48,798 nucleotides of DNA from Desulfobacterium sp. (GCA_030145245.1 JAQYWC010000026.1:1-48798), one strand, 5' to 3'. Shown: positions 23,765 through 32,913, counted from the first letter of the stretch. Numbers and translations: made by a program. The notes: generated by a model not told the origin, from the sequence alone.

Positions 23765-24592
23765 TCAATGGTTTTCAAATAGATATTCTTCTGTAAAAAT
23801 CGGATCAATGCTCTGGTAAAATTTCAGCCAAACTAAAAATTTAGCACGTATTCTGGGAAAGGTGTTCATTAGTTTTTTTGTCTTTTTTGGATAAGTAAAT
23901 ATCATTCCGGAATATTCATTAAAGTCATTTTCAAAGTTAGTTCGTCCATAAAATGTCATAAATCCGTCTTTATACTCATTTGCTGTAGGCTCGACATCGA
24001 ACGAGACATGCTTCATTGTGTCTTTTGTGCTACTGTAAATCTTGTATAAATATTTGAAATCTTTTGGGTTGTGGTCTGTCCATGGGTTGAGGTGAAAAGA
24101 GCGGCTTCTCAGAAGCAGTGAGCTGAACTCATGGTGAAAGGCCCATATTGAAAATTCATCTGTATTATCGTCATTGACTAAATACATAATCCGTCTGTAG
24201 ATATCATAAGATCCGCCATACTTAAATCCGTTATTATCTATCTCCTTTGCAAAATAGATAGCATCAAGATACTGATCGATAACCTTCACAGGATACTTTG
24301 ATAATGTTTTTTCTAAAAGGTCCGGATATCTAATTAAATTGTACAATTTGATTGGTTTTACAATGCTTGTTTTCGGAGGACCCGCAGGAAATCCAAATGG
24401 ACTTATCTCAAGTGTTGATAAAAAATTATCCTCTATTTTATAAACGATTGAAAAACCGTATGTTTGGGTTAATGGCCTGAACCGCTCCTGGATTTCCTCA
24501 TCCGTGTATGTTTTGTTGTATGAGAGAACATACACAAGCATCAAGCCCCACAAAAACCAAAATATTTTTTCATTTGTTTGTATACTAAGCAT
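23765..24592 (-). CDS. Unknown membrane-anchored protein resembling a degenerate metallopeptidase
   Basis: 275 residues. A hydrophobic segment at ~9-25 (FWFLWGLMLVYVLSY) could be a signal anchor. The body has AFHHEFSSLLL (~147), which looks like the HExxH helix of zincin peptidases but with Ser where the second His should be, and a C-terminal NDFNEYSGMIFTY segment like the third-ligand region of putative zinc-binding lipoprotein peptidases. So a peptidase-like fold without full zinc site is possible; this is inference. It overlaps the upstream LysM-protein gene by 8 bases, so they form an operon. Codon use is AT-rich. Confidence 0.65.
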   Translation of the reverse strand: MLSIQTNEKIFWFLWGLMLVYVLSYNKTYTDEEIQERFRPLTQTYGFSIVYKIEDNFLSTLEISPFGFPAGPPKTSIVKPIKLYNLIRYPDLLEKTLSKYPVKVIDQYLDAIYFAKEIDNNGFKYGGSYDIYRRIMYLVNDDNTDEFSIWAFHHEFSSLLLRSRSFHLNPWTDHNPKDFKYLYKIYSSTKDTMKHVSFDVEPTANEYKDGFMTFYGRTNFENDFNEYSGMIFTYPKKTKKLMNTFPRIRAKFLVWLKFYQSIDPIFTEEYLFENH

Positions 24593-25560
24593 CAGGGCTA
24601 AATGTTTTAGTTCTTATAAACAGCATGAGTGGCAAACCACTGCCATGGTGAGGCATCGAATAATTCATTGCCATTCCTGATGCGCGGATCTGCCAGGCCA
24701 GCACGCCTATTATCATAAGAGAAACAGCAACGATGTAGTTATTTGTCTGTGCAGGTTTCAGAGTTATGTCTCTACTTGTTTCCTGCGAGACCCCAAAATA
24801 TAGATTAGACTCATCTTTAATTCCGCGATTAGGGTGCAACTTAACCTCAACTTTAAATTCAATATCTGCTGTATACTTGTATTTTCGTCTGTCGATTTCA
24901 ACTGTGGCGCTGATCGGTTTTGGTTTAGCTTGACCAATCAGTAAGGTCGGGGAAACTGCCTGAACAGTAACCGTGGTGGAACCGATATTTGCCATTGATG
25001 TTATCGGAGCAGATATTATAACTTCTGAGTTTTTCGGATCAAATGTCATTTTGACATTCTTTGTTAAATCCCTGAACGCTTTATGGGCGAATGTGCTTAG
25101 GTTGTGTTCAATCTTGCCATTGTTTCGGTTGATGATCAGGTCAACGTTGTGTCTATACTTGTTCACGCCAAGATGTTCAATTGTAATTTTTCCGGTAAAC
25201 TTCGTATCAATCGTATAATCAGGCATTTTCAGTTGACAATGGGTCGGATTGTCGTGTTCTTCAATATCGTAAACGACTCTCAAATTAACCTCTTTTGCCG
25301 GCCTTGAAGCTTCATGTCTGTTGGCTGTTCCATTTTTGGTCATAAGCTTTGGGGCATTGGACCGTGGTGGAAGCAGCAATGTCTGGCCGATATAGATCAG
25401 GTTCCCATCTACAATGGGCAGGAAGTTTTTAACTGACCTAAATTTTTTATTGCTGAATTATGGTAGTCAAAAATTTCCCGCACCGCATCCCGTCTTTTAG
25501 ATGACGAATCGAAATATGCCACAAAGTATCCCCTCGATGGACCACATACCGCAATGTCAT
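24585..25560 (-). pseudogene. LysM-domain protein with C-terminal membrane helix, two frameshifts
   Basis: The ATG at 25560 follows an excellent GAAGGAGGT. It opens MTLRYVVHRGDTLWHISIRH, a LysM start. One missing A near 25493-25499 shifts to RRDAVREIFDYHNSAIKNLG, and another near 25426-25431 shifts to KNFLPIVDGNLIYIGQTLLL, completing the LysM domain in frame with the long open part (to 24585). The rest is a beta-rich region of ~170 residues and one transmembrane helix (YIVAVSLMIIGVLAW). LysM binds peptidoglycan. Both lesions are in A-runs, so sequencing error is as likely as decay. Confidence 0.7.
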
Positions 25561-26077
25561 TGTGTTACCTCCTTCATTTAATAAAGAAGCTTGTCAAAAT
25601 GATACATGCTCAGTTGTTCAGTTTTTTAATGTTGTAAAAAAAACATGAAAGCATCTCATTAGGCGGTCGCATCAACTTGCGGTTTTGTATTCAGTCCGAC
25701 ATTGGGGGTGATTCTTTGCGCTGATTGAAAATTCGACTGTTTGAAATGTGAAGTAAAATAATGGGGTTGCCTTTCTGTATGATGTGTCGTTTATCATTAA
25801 ATAAACAAGTCAGGAAAGAACCGTCATTAAATTGCATACTATCCTGATCGCATTTCAAAATCAAACCATAATTCGCAAAGCTAAAGCCGGAATACAGGGA
25901 AAGGAGTGAATGGATTTTTTTGAAAATGGGGGATCCGCTATCGACAAAGGTGCAAGATCGGTTGAGCAGGATTAGGCAGGATTTTGAGAGAATTGGGTAT
26001 TCCAATTCTCCCGGATAGAATCTATTATTTATGCCATCAGAAGAATGAAACCAAACCCATTGAAGAGAGGTGTTGAT
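25561..26077. other. Intergenic region, no supported gene
   Basis: An AT-rich divergent region between the LysM gene and the alcohol dehydrogenase. An open frame on the minus strand (25691-26005) lacks a ribosome-binding site and a recognisable domain. AGAGAGGTG near its right end is the ribosome-binding site of the dehydrogenase. Confidence 0.5.
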
Positions 26078-27223
26078 ATGATGAACTTTGACTATTTTAT
26101 CCCGACAAAAATACTGTTCGGAGCCGGTAAATTAAACCAGCTGGCCACTGAGAAACTGCCGGGCCAGAAGGCTTTGATTGTCATTTCCTGCGGAACCTCC
26201 ATGCGCAAATATGGTTATCTTGAGCGCCTGGAAAGTCTGCTGAAACAGCAAAACATCGAATCTGTCGTGTTTGATAAGATTTTGCCAAACCCCATCAAGG
26301 ACCATGTCACCCAAGGGGCTGCCATGGCAAGGGAAAACGGATGTGATTTTGTCATTGGCCTTGGCGGCGGGTCTTCCATTGATGCTGCGAAATCCATTGC
26401 CATCATGGCCAAAAATCCGGGGGATTACTGGGATTACATCCATGGCGGGAGCGGGCAGGGCAAACCGGTTGAAAATGGTGCTTTACCCATTGTTGCCATC
26501 ACCACCACCGCAGGAACGGGCACGGAAGCAGACCCGTGGACGGTGATCACCCATGGTAAAGAAAAGATCGGATTCGGCGACCCCACCTGCACCTTCCCGG
26601 TGCTGGCAGTGGTGGATCCGGAACTGATGACCTCGGTTCCGTCACAGTTAACCGCGTACCAGGGGTTTGATGCTTTTTTCCATGCGGCTGAAGGGTTTAT
26701 TGCTAACATTGCAACTCCCATCAGTGATCTGTACGCCCTGGAAAGTATCCGGCTGATAGCGGAATACCTGCCCCGTGCGGTCAAAAACGGCAATGATACG
26801 GAAGCCCGCGGGTATGTGGCCCTGGCCAACACCCTCTCCGGGATGGTGGAGTCCACCTCCAGTTGCACCTCCGAACACTCACTGGAGCATGCTTTGAGTG
26901 CCTGTCACCATGAACTGCCCCACGGCGCAGGACTGATCATGCTTTCAGAAGCCTATTTCAAGCATTTTGCGGACAAGGTGCCGGACCGGTTCAAAAAGAT
27001 GGCTGCTGCCATGGGCGGGGATGATTTTATGCAGGCCCTCATTAAACTTCAGGAAGACTGCGGGGTGCGGGATTTGAAAATGTCAGATTACGGCATTACC
27101 CAGGATGAGCTCAAGGACCTGGCAAAGATTGCACGGGACACCATGGGGTTCCTGTACACCCTGGATCCGGTTCCCCTTTCGGATGGGGATGCGGAAGCCA
27201 TTTTGCGAGCTTCCTTTAAATAA
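26078..27223 (+). CDS. Iron-containing alcohol dehydrogenase
   Basis: 381 residues of the group III (iron-dependent) dehydrogenase family. The N-terminal NAD-binding part has PTKILFGAG and GLGGGSSIDAAKSIA; the metal ligands are in DAFFHAAEGF and HSLEHALSACHHELPHGAG. TTTAGTGTEAD is the usual loop. It oxidises or reduces an alcohol/aldehyde in the cytoplasm; the substrate is not readable. The ATG at 26078 (followed by a second ATG) is chosen for the nearby AGAGAGGTG over one at 26045. Confidence 0.95.
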   Translation: MMNFDYFIPTKILFGAGKLNQLATEKLPGQKALIVISCGTSMRKYGYLERLESLLKQQNIESVVFDKILPNPIKDHVTQGAAMARENGCDFVIGLGGGSSIDAAKSIAIMAKNPGDYWDYIHGGSGQGKPVENGALPIVAITTTAGTGTEADPWTVITHGKEKIGFGDPTCTFPVLAVVDPELMTSVPSQLTAYQGFDAFFHAAEGFIANIATPISDLYALESIRLIAEYLPRAVKNGNDTEARGYVALANTLSGMVESTSSCTSEHSLEHALSACHHELPHGAGLIMLSEAYFKHFADKVPDRFKKMAAAMGGDDFMQALIKLQEDCGVRDLKMSDYGITQDELKDLAKIARDTMGFLYTLDPVPLSDGDAEAILRASFK

Positions 27224-27294
27224 CTCAATTTACCGGTTTTACCGGTGCCTTTCGGGGGTGGGTTTACATATCGTGCCCCCGGAAGGCCTCGGCA

Positions 27295-27954
27295 TTATTC
27301 AAATTTCAATATGCCAAATGAGTGGGGCAGATGGAAATTGGGCTTTGGAAAATCAACCGGCGACCATGTCAACCAGTGGGGGTGTGAGGTTTTGTCGGCA
27401 CATTTGTAGAAATTCGCCCGCCACTCAACCCGGGGCGCGGGCGTGATTGCCTCACAGTATTTTTCCAGCAGGGCCAGGGGGAGCCGGTATGCAACGGTCC
27501 AGGTGACGGGTTCAACTATTTCCGGATCAACAATTCGCGGCAACGAATGGGCACACCTTATTTGGTTGCATTCACCCTTTGGGATGACAATCCTCTCCTT
27601 TCCTGCCCCGGGCTGAAAATGGAAAAGCAGGGTGCCGCCGCAATTCATCTCAAGGTTGAAGTAGCCTTTGGACAGATCCGAATCCGGTGTAAAGAAGAAT
27701 TCGACACAACTGTCCTCCCAGACATTGCCTTGATGCTCTGCTGCAACTGCCCGAATATATCTGTCCTCGACCCGGAACATCACATATATGGCCGTGTCGT
27801 CATAGGCTGTTTTTACCTCTGCCTTTGGGAAATGATCGGGCTTCTTGCCCATGTAATTTGCGATCCCCTCGGAAGGAATGTTTTTCCATGGGGACGAATC
27901 CCAACCTGCATCCCCCTTGGGGGGACGTACCAACTTTACTACCTTGCACAACAT
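27295..27954 (-). CDS. CBM9-like carbohydrate-binding domain protein
   Basis: 219 residues. It matches the single-domain family-9-like proteins: TAYDDTAIYVMFRVEDRYIR, VWEDSCVEFFFTPD, GYFNLEMNCGGTLLFHF, VEWRANFYKCADKTSHPHWL and a terminal HSFGILKFE. There is no signal peptide, so unlike xylanase CBM9 modules it is probably cytoplasmic. Ligand unknown. It runs toward the alcohol dehydrogenase, 72 bp apart. Confidence 0.88.
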   Translation of the reverse strand: MLCKVVKLVRPPKGDAGWDSSPWKNIPSEGIANYMGKKPDHFPKAEVKTAYDDTAIYVMFRVEDRYIRAVAAEHQGNVWEDSCVEFFFTPDSDLSKGYFNLEMNCGGTLLFHFQPGAGKERIVIPKGECNQIRCAHSLPRIVDPEIVEPVTWTVAYRLPLALLEKYCEAITPAPRVEWRANFYKCADKTSHPHWLTWSPVDFPKPNFHLPHSFGILKFE

Positions 27955-27980
27955 ATTTTGTTATACTCTTTCTGATGGAA

Positions 27981-28313
27981 TTAATTACTGCGTAATGCTT
28001 CCAACGCTTCCCCAACAGGAGGCGCTGCCGCGATGAACTCTTTTAACTTGTCACATTTGTACTCGGCACATCCGGCACAGTTCGGGGTGCCCTTTTCAAT
28101 ATTGCATGCTCTGATCCCACAGACGTTTTCGGTGAAAAAAAATTTGATACCGTCTGACTTGCAACCCTGGCAGTTTATCTGTTCAGGTTTTATGTCTGTC
28201 TTATATTGAACCGTCCATTTTTCTGCGACCTCTCTTCGTTTCGTGTCGCTATCCTCTTGGGTTGCCAGACAGGCTTCACATTTTGAACAATCCGTACCAC
28301 AGTAAGAAATCAT
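27981..28313 (-). CDS. DUF3795 protein
   Basis: 110 residues with paired Cys motifs: YCGTDCSKCEACLAT at the start, NCQGCKSDG, then CGIRACNIEKGTPNCAGCAE and CDKLKEF. This is the DUF3795 pattern, presumed metal or Fe-S binding, function unknown. AAAGGAGAACAG precedes the ATG. It lies 26 bp upstream of the CBM9-like gene on the same strand. Confidence 0.9.
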   Translation of the reverse strand: MISYCGTDCSKCEACLATQEDSDTKRREVAEKWTVQYKTDIKPEQINCQGCKSDGIKFFFTENVCGIRACNIEKGTPNCAGCAEYKCDKLKEFIAAAPPVGEALEALRSN

Positions 28314-28406
28314 CTGTTCTCCTTTATTTTTATAAAAATTCGAATGAAGGATCGTACTATAAAAAAGATTTCCTGTGCTGTATTGGAAAAATGGAACATG
28401 TACGGC

Positions 28407-29159
28407 TTAATCGAAAAATTCCCCAGGGGTTTGGCCTGTTATTGTTTTAAATTCGTTACTCATGTGTGATTGGTCGTAATACCCGCCATCCAATGCCAGT
28501 TGACTCAAGTTCGGACATTCTTCAGTCCCATGCTGTTTGATGACGTGCTTGATGCGTATAACCTGGGTGAGGAATTTCGGGGTCAGACCTGTATATTTTA
28601 AGCATTGCCTTGCCAAGTGTTGCCTGCTCCAGCCAACGTCATCACTGAATTGCTTGATTGAGCCTTTTCCTCCGGTTTTCTGGATAAGATTCAGCGCCAT
28701 TGCCATTTGGGGTTCAATGGCATTGATCGATGACAATTTGCCGGCAAAGGTTCTATTCAACAGCTCTATCTGCTGTTGTGTTGAATTCAGATCAGTCAAT
28801 TGATTGGAAAGATGATTTGCTTCCTGACCTGCAAACTCAAAATAGTCAACGCACTGGTCTGTAAATTCATCTGCCGGGGCGTTGAAAAAAGGGTAAGCCA
28901 TGCCCGGGTTGAATCGTACGCCAACAAGATGGGTTCTGCTGCTCTCCATGGGCTTTGTCATCGCTCCATTGACAAAACTCTTCAAGGTTGCCGGCTGGGT
29001 CAAGTCGAAAATGATGTCGATACACCCATCCGGTATTATCACGGGATTATTTAAGGAAATGGTGCTTGCATCCGTTGCATATGACCAATACCGGTCTATA
29101 TATGCGCGTAAACCGGTCGGTGGCTTATATTCGTTGTAACCTTTAATAATTGAACCCAT
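28407..29159 (-). CDS. AraC-family regulator with DUF6597-type N-terminus
   Basis: 250 residues. The N-terminal sensor part begins EYKPPTGLRAYIDRYWSYAT and contains IIPDGCIDIIFDL and HLVGVRFNPGMAYPFF, typical of DUF6597-type AraC proteins. The C-terminal double HTH includes IKQFSDDVGWSRQHLARQCL and LALDGGYYDQSHMSNEF. The ATG at 29159 is chosen over the adjacent TTG at 29162 because AAGGA is at proper spacing. It ends the cluster starting with the small protein at 29492, 3 bp upstream, and may act on it. Confidence 0.9.
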   Translation of the reverse strand: MGSIIKGYNEYKPPTGLRAYIDRYWSYATDASTISLNNPVIIPDGCIDIIFDLTQPATLKSFVNGAMTKPMESSRTHLVGVRFNPGMAYPFFNAPADEFTDQCVDYFEFAGQEANHLSNQLTDLNSTQQQIELLNRTFAGKLSSINAIEPQMAMALNLIQKTGGKGSIKQFSDDVGWSRQHLARQCLKYTGLTPKFLTQVIRIKHVIKQHGTEECPNLSQLALDGGYYDQSHMSNEFKTITGQTPGEFFD

Positions 29160-29162
29160 CAA

Positions 29163-29492
29163 TTATCCTTGAATCAGTGTTTCCTCAACATCCCGGTAGC
29201 CAACGGCCAGCCCCTCCGCGGTCTCCATACCAACTCCATTGCCACTTATTTCTCCATTATTGCTCCACGACAGCTGGTAGTAGTTTCCATCTTTTTGAAT
29301 CTCCAGCCCACGCTCAGCCTGGATATTACCCTTGTCGTCAAAGTAACGGATGGTATAGCGACCTTCAAAACCGTCAGCCGGGCCGCCCGTGGCAATACCT
29401 GTTCCATTTCCATAATCTGAATGGCACCATTCAGCCGTCAATGTTCCCGGCTCATCACCTTTCTTGTACAGCACAAATCCGACACTGGGCAT
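29163..29492 (-). CDS. Conserved hypothetical protein (beta-rich, single domain)
   Basis: 109 residues without signal peptide or membrane helix. The sequence is repeating beta strands: LTAEWCHSDYGNGTGIATGG, then DGFEGRYTIRYFDDKGN and YQLSWSNNGEISGNGVGM. It resembles a conserved uncharacterised family I have seen but cannot name. It ends 3 bases before the AraC regulator gene, so it is co-transcribed with it. Confidence 0.7.
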   Translation of the reverse strand: MPSVGFVLYKKGDEPGTLTAEWCHSDYGNGTGIATGGPADGFEGRYTIRYFDDKGNIQAERGLEIQKDGNYYQLSWSNNGEISGNGVGMETAEGLAVGYRDVEETLIQG

Positions 29493-29818
29493 AGAACTTC
29501 CTTTTGTTTACAGATTACGGGCAACCATAAAATCTCCGGTCCTGGGATCGGGTATCGTGTCCCTGGAATTTCATATATGACGCTTTTCTATACTTGTGGT
29601 GCCGGATCAAGTCAAGCCGAACTTCTTTTTAAGGCGTCGGTCCAGGATTCCCGTTGGGAGCCATTTTTTCATCAACGGCATTGTTGTGCTCATGTTGCCG
29701 ATACGGATGATTTCCGGAGGGGTTTCCATCATAACGGCACAGAAATGACTTTTTGGTTCATGGAGGATCCTCGCTGAAATAGGTTTCGCGTATACCGGTT
29801 TTGGGTTTATGTCTCAGA
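29493..29818. other. Intergenic region, no supported gene
   Basis: Leader of the small-protein gene and the tail of the lipoprotein gene. An open plus-strand frame (29421-29777) overlaps the real gene and has no recognisable domain. No strong hairpin was seen. Confidence 0.5.
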
Positions 29819-30601
29819 TCAGTGACAATAGTCGACAATGGGATGGATCGCCCGGATCATCACCTGGGAATTTTTCTTGATGACAAATTCGCTCAAGCCC
29901 TGTTCCGATCCGGGATTGCCCCAGTCATAGGTGTAACCGAGCTGGGTCCAGGGATAGGCGTTGTGATCGGGCTGGGCCGACTGGAAATACTGGCTTGCGC
30001 GCAGTTGGTTGAACCATTCACGGTACCAGGGCTTTACATCGTCCGGAAGGTTCAGACCGGCGGTGGTATCGTCGATCTCGTTGTCGGGTGCCGGCCGGAA
30101 CAGATCCCCGGGCTTTACCCAGAACTCCACAAACGCCAGCACTCCGGCATCGGGAACAAGCCCCAGGAGTTCCCGGAGCCGCATTTTTAATGCTTCACCC
30201 GTTAAAACAAGTACCGCGCAGATATCTTTCATCTCCGGGGATGCCGTTACCCAGGTATCATAGTTGCCGGTGTTGTAGGGTTGCCCCACATTGTTTTTAT
30301 AGTAGGTGGTGTTGCCGGTCAGGGAAACCATTAGCACATGGGGAATGCCGTTGATCTCCTTCCATTGGAGGGCCGGGTTGTCCTGGGTGATGGCGATCAG
30401 GTTATGGGCGATCTCCAGGGGTTCCGGGTTGAGGGCGTCGGTAATGGCGTCACTATAGGCCCGGGGCCAGGGGGGCTCGGCTGAGATCCCGATGGGGCCG
30501 GGCTTTGTAGCGCAGGACCCAAGCAACAGCGTTAAACTGATGAACAGTGTAATGCCAACGGCAACGCTACTTCTAAATGTAACGGAGCGATAGGTTTTCA
30601 T
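29819..30601 (-). CDS. Lipoprotein, function unknown
   Basis: 260 residues with a lipoprotein signal: basic start, hydrophobic ITLFISLTLLLGSCATK, lipobox LLGSC. The mature part begins ATKPGPIGISAEPPWPRAYS and contains HNLIAITQDNPALQW and DTWVTASPEMKDICAVLVLT; I do not recognise the family. The ATG at 30601 is chosen because GGAGG is 8 bases away; that site itself lies just after an in-frame ATG at 30616. Probably anchored to the inner or outer membrane. Confidence 0.75.
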   Translation of the reverse strand: MKTYRSVTFRSSVAVGITLFISLTLLLGSCATKPGPIGISAEPPWPRAYSDAITDALNPEPLEIAHNLIAITQDNPALQWKEINGIPHVLMVSLTGNTTYYKNNVGQPYNTGNYDTWVTASPEMKDICAVLVLTGEALKMRLRELLGLVPDAGVLAFVEFWVKPGDLFRPAPDNEIDDTTAGLNLPDDVKPWYREWFNQLRASQYFQSAQPDHNAYPWTQLGYTYDWGNPGSEQGLSEFVIKKNSQVMIRAIHPIVDYCH

Positions 30602-30624
30602 CTGGTTGTCCTCCATGATATTTT

Positions 30625-31131
30625 TTCAAGGGCTTGCCTGCGCCCGGCATGGGCGTGGATCCGGTTAACAGGATTACCGTTAGCACAAGTAATTGCCGAA
30701 AACAAGGGCTGAACCCGGGAAGGAGGTAATCACCTTCCGGTCTGCAAAAGTGATTGATCACCGCCAGGGAATCGGCGGGCTTTACTTCTCCATCCATTCC
30801 ACCTACGAGGCCACGGAGACCGATGACGAAGGGGAGGAGGAAACCGTCACCCGTGTTGCCGAGCTCTCCAAGTTCAAGGTAAAGGATGCCTTCACCATCG
30901 GGCCGGGCCAGGAGGAGGATATTGAGCTCTCCTTTGAGCTTCCCCCCCACACCCCCCTTACCCTGGGAAAGACCCGGGTGTGGATCCGCACCGGGCTCGA
31001 TATTAAAAGCGCCATCGACTCCGGGGACGAGGATGATATCAAGGTGGTGCCGGATCCGCTTTACCCTTACCCGGGAAGACCTTCCCGGTCTCACCGACAG
31101 GCTCAGGGAGCTCATGGACAGCCATAGCTGA
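30625..31131 (+). pseudogene. Spo0M-like (sporulation-control) protein remnant
   Basis: The central frame (30693-31060) is Spo0M-type arrestin-like sequence: IGGLYFSIHSTYEATETDDE, ELSKFKVKDAFTIGPGQ, LPPHTPLTLGKTRVWIRTGL, DIKSAIDSGDEDDIKVVPDP. Its N-terminus (FFKGLPAPGMGVDPVNRITV) lies in another frame and can be joined by adding one T at 30691-30694. After ~31045 the frame again changes (LTREDLPGLTDRLRELMDSH stops at 31131), and about 100 C-terminal residues are missing. No start codon with ribosome-binding site is visible. In non-sporulating bacteria such proteins have unclear roles. Confidence 0.75.
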
Positions 31132-31162
31132 AAACGAACCCGGTTTGGGGGGGGGGAGTAGA

Positions 31163-31189
31163 AGGCGGGGAAGAATCCCCGCCTTTTTG
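31163..31189 (+). terminator. Intrinsic terminator
   Basis: AGGCGGGG (31163-31170) pairs with CCCCGCCT (31177-31184), loop AAGAAT, followed by a T-run. It would end transcription of the Spo0M remnant on the plus strand. Confidence 0.85.
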
Positions 31190-31203
31190 TTCAGAAGATC
31201 AGA

Positions 31204-32913
31204 CTATTCGGTCATTTCGTAGGTATCTACCAGGGAGTATACATGCTCTTTTAAGACCTTTTCAAAGCGCTCGGCACTGGCAAAGGGCCGCATGATCATT
31301 TTCTGGCATGGTGCCTGCTGGGCCTCGGTGGTGGTGGGCTTGCCGAACAGGTCCAGACCGTAGGCGGAAAAATCCCTGACCATGAAATCAAAGATCTGGT
31401 CCAGGAGGTCGTCATCGATATTTTCCATTGCAGCGCTCTCGATGATGAGCTGTCCGTATGCGATCAGGGTGAAGATCTCACCCACCCCGAGCAGGAAGTC
31501 AAAATCGTTCATCATCTGGTCGCCAAGCTCCATGCCGGAGACCATGAGGAACTCCTCATAGGCCTTGATCTGCTGCTTGAAGATTTCGATATTGGGAAGC
31601 TCTTTTGTTCCATATGTCTTGCGGAAGTCATGGAACTGGATCTTTCCATATCCCCTCGTGGGACCCTGGTTAAAGAGATAGTCGTCATTCTCGTTGCCCG
31701 TGATCCTGGGAATTTCGGGATACTCTTTGGGATTGAACATGTAGTTGGGGATCAGCTTGGCAATCAGGGCCATGTTGACATGTCTTGTTCCTTCGAGTTT
31801 CGGGAATCCCTTGAGCTCGCATACGGCCTGGCTGAAGTAGGTGTCTTTTTCAAATCCCTTGGCGGCAATGATGTCCCAGAGAAGCTCATGGACCACTTCG
31901 CCCTGGATGGCGACCTTCATCTTCATGATCGGGTTATAGAGGAGGTAGCGCTTGTCATCTGCCGACGCAGCCCGCATATAGTCGGTGGCCCTGAGGCCGA
32001 AGAGTTTCATGGCGCCCAGGCGGCAGAAGGAATCCACGAACAGCTGTTTTACATGGGGAAAGTCGGTGACGTATTTCCCGTAGAGGTTCCGCTTGGATGC
32101 ATGGTTCAGGGCTTCGTAGAAAGAGTGGGTCACGATACCGATGGCGCCGGAACCGATGTTGAACTTGCAGATATTGATGGTGTTGAGCATGTCGTCCCAT
32201 GCCTTGGGTCCCCGGGAGCTGATCTCGGCATCGGTGATGGGGTAGTCATGGAGGGCAAATTCGGCCACGTAGTTCTGGGCATGGATGACGTTCTTGATGC
32301 ATTCGAATTTTTCATGCTTTGAATCAACAACAAAGAACACATACTCATCCGTGTCGGCTATCTTTCCAAAAACCGTGATGGTGCTGGCTTCATTGGCATT
32401 ACCGATGTAATATTTCGAGCCCTTTGCAAGGTAGGTGCCGTCCTCCTGGCGGTGCAGCTTCATATCCGAGGAATAGATATCGGCGCCATGCTCTTTCTCA
32501 GAAAGACCGAAGGCACAAAGCGGGTTGCCCTTGAGCACTTCCACGGCCTTGTGTTTGAGCGCTTCGTTGTCACCCAGGAATACCGGATCCAGGCCCAGGG
32601 TGGAGACATGGTACATGTACCAGTATGCACTGCCGTAGAACCCGCAGATTTCCGAGAACTCGAACATTCTGTAGGTGCTGTAGTACTGGTCGTCGTCGCC
32701 GTATCCCTTGGGGAGAAAGAGGGTTTCGAAGATTTTTTCCTCTTTAATGAATTCAGCAAAATCATAGGTGAATTCCGGCGACATGAAGTCTTCCTTCATC
32801 TTCTTATGACCCTTATTCTCAAACCATTCAATGGTCTTGAGCATGATCTCTTTGGATCTTTCGTCGGGATAGTTTCTTTCCTGGTAGTTCTTGGGATTCA
32901 GCAGCAGCATCAT
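31204..32913 (-). CDS. Acyl-CoA dehydrogenase
   Basis: 569 residues, within the range of larger acyl-CoA dehydrogenase-like proteins. Middle FAD/substrate region: PLCAFGLSEKEHGADIYSSD, GSKYYIGNANEASTITVFGK; C-terminal helical domain: FHDFRKTYGTKELPNIE and PCQKMIMRPFASAERFEKVL. It oxidises an acyl-CoA to the enoyl-CoA, passing electrons to ETF; no ETF genes are adjacent. AAGGAGTGA precedes two consecutive ATGs (32913, 32910). Together with the ADP-forming acyl-CoA synthetases it fits acyl-CoA degradation. Confidence 0.9.
   Translation of the reverse strand: MMLLLNPKNYQERNYPDERSKEIMLKTIEWFENKGHKKMKEDFMSPEFTYDFAEFIKEEKIFETLFLPKGYGDDDQYYSTYRMFEFSEICGFYGSAYWYMYHVSTLGLDPVFLGDNEALKHKAVEVLKGNPLCAFGLSEKEHGADIYSSDMKLHRQEDGTYLAKGSKYYIGNANEASTITVFGKIADTDEYVFFVVDSKHEKFECIKNVIHAQNYVAEFALHDYPITDAEISSRGPKAWDDMLNTINICKFNIGSGAIGIVTHSFYEALNHASKRNLYGKYVTDFPHVKQLFVDSFCRLGAMKLFGLRATDYMRAASADDKRYLLYNPIMKMKVAIQGEVVHELLWDIIAAKGFEKDTYFSQAVCELKGFPKLEGTRHVNMALIAKLIPNYMFNPKEYPEIPRITGNENDDYLFNQGPTRGYGKIQFHDFRKTYGTKELPNIEIFKQQIKAYEEFLMVSGMELGDQMMNDFDFLLGVGEIFTLIAYGQLIIESAAMENIDDDLLDQIFDFMVRDFSAYGLDLFGKPTTTEAQQAPCQKMIMRPFASAERFEKVLKEHVYSLVDTYEMTE

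Noticed and set aside
25691-26005. A minus-strand frame of 104 codons
   Set aside because: No ribosome-binding site, no recognised domain and position within an AT-rich divergent promoter region; a real gene cannot be excluded.
29421-29777. A plus-strand frame of 118 codons
   Set aside because: Overlaps a better supported minus-strand gene and has no recognisable domain.
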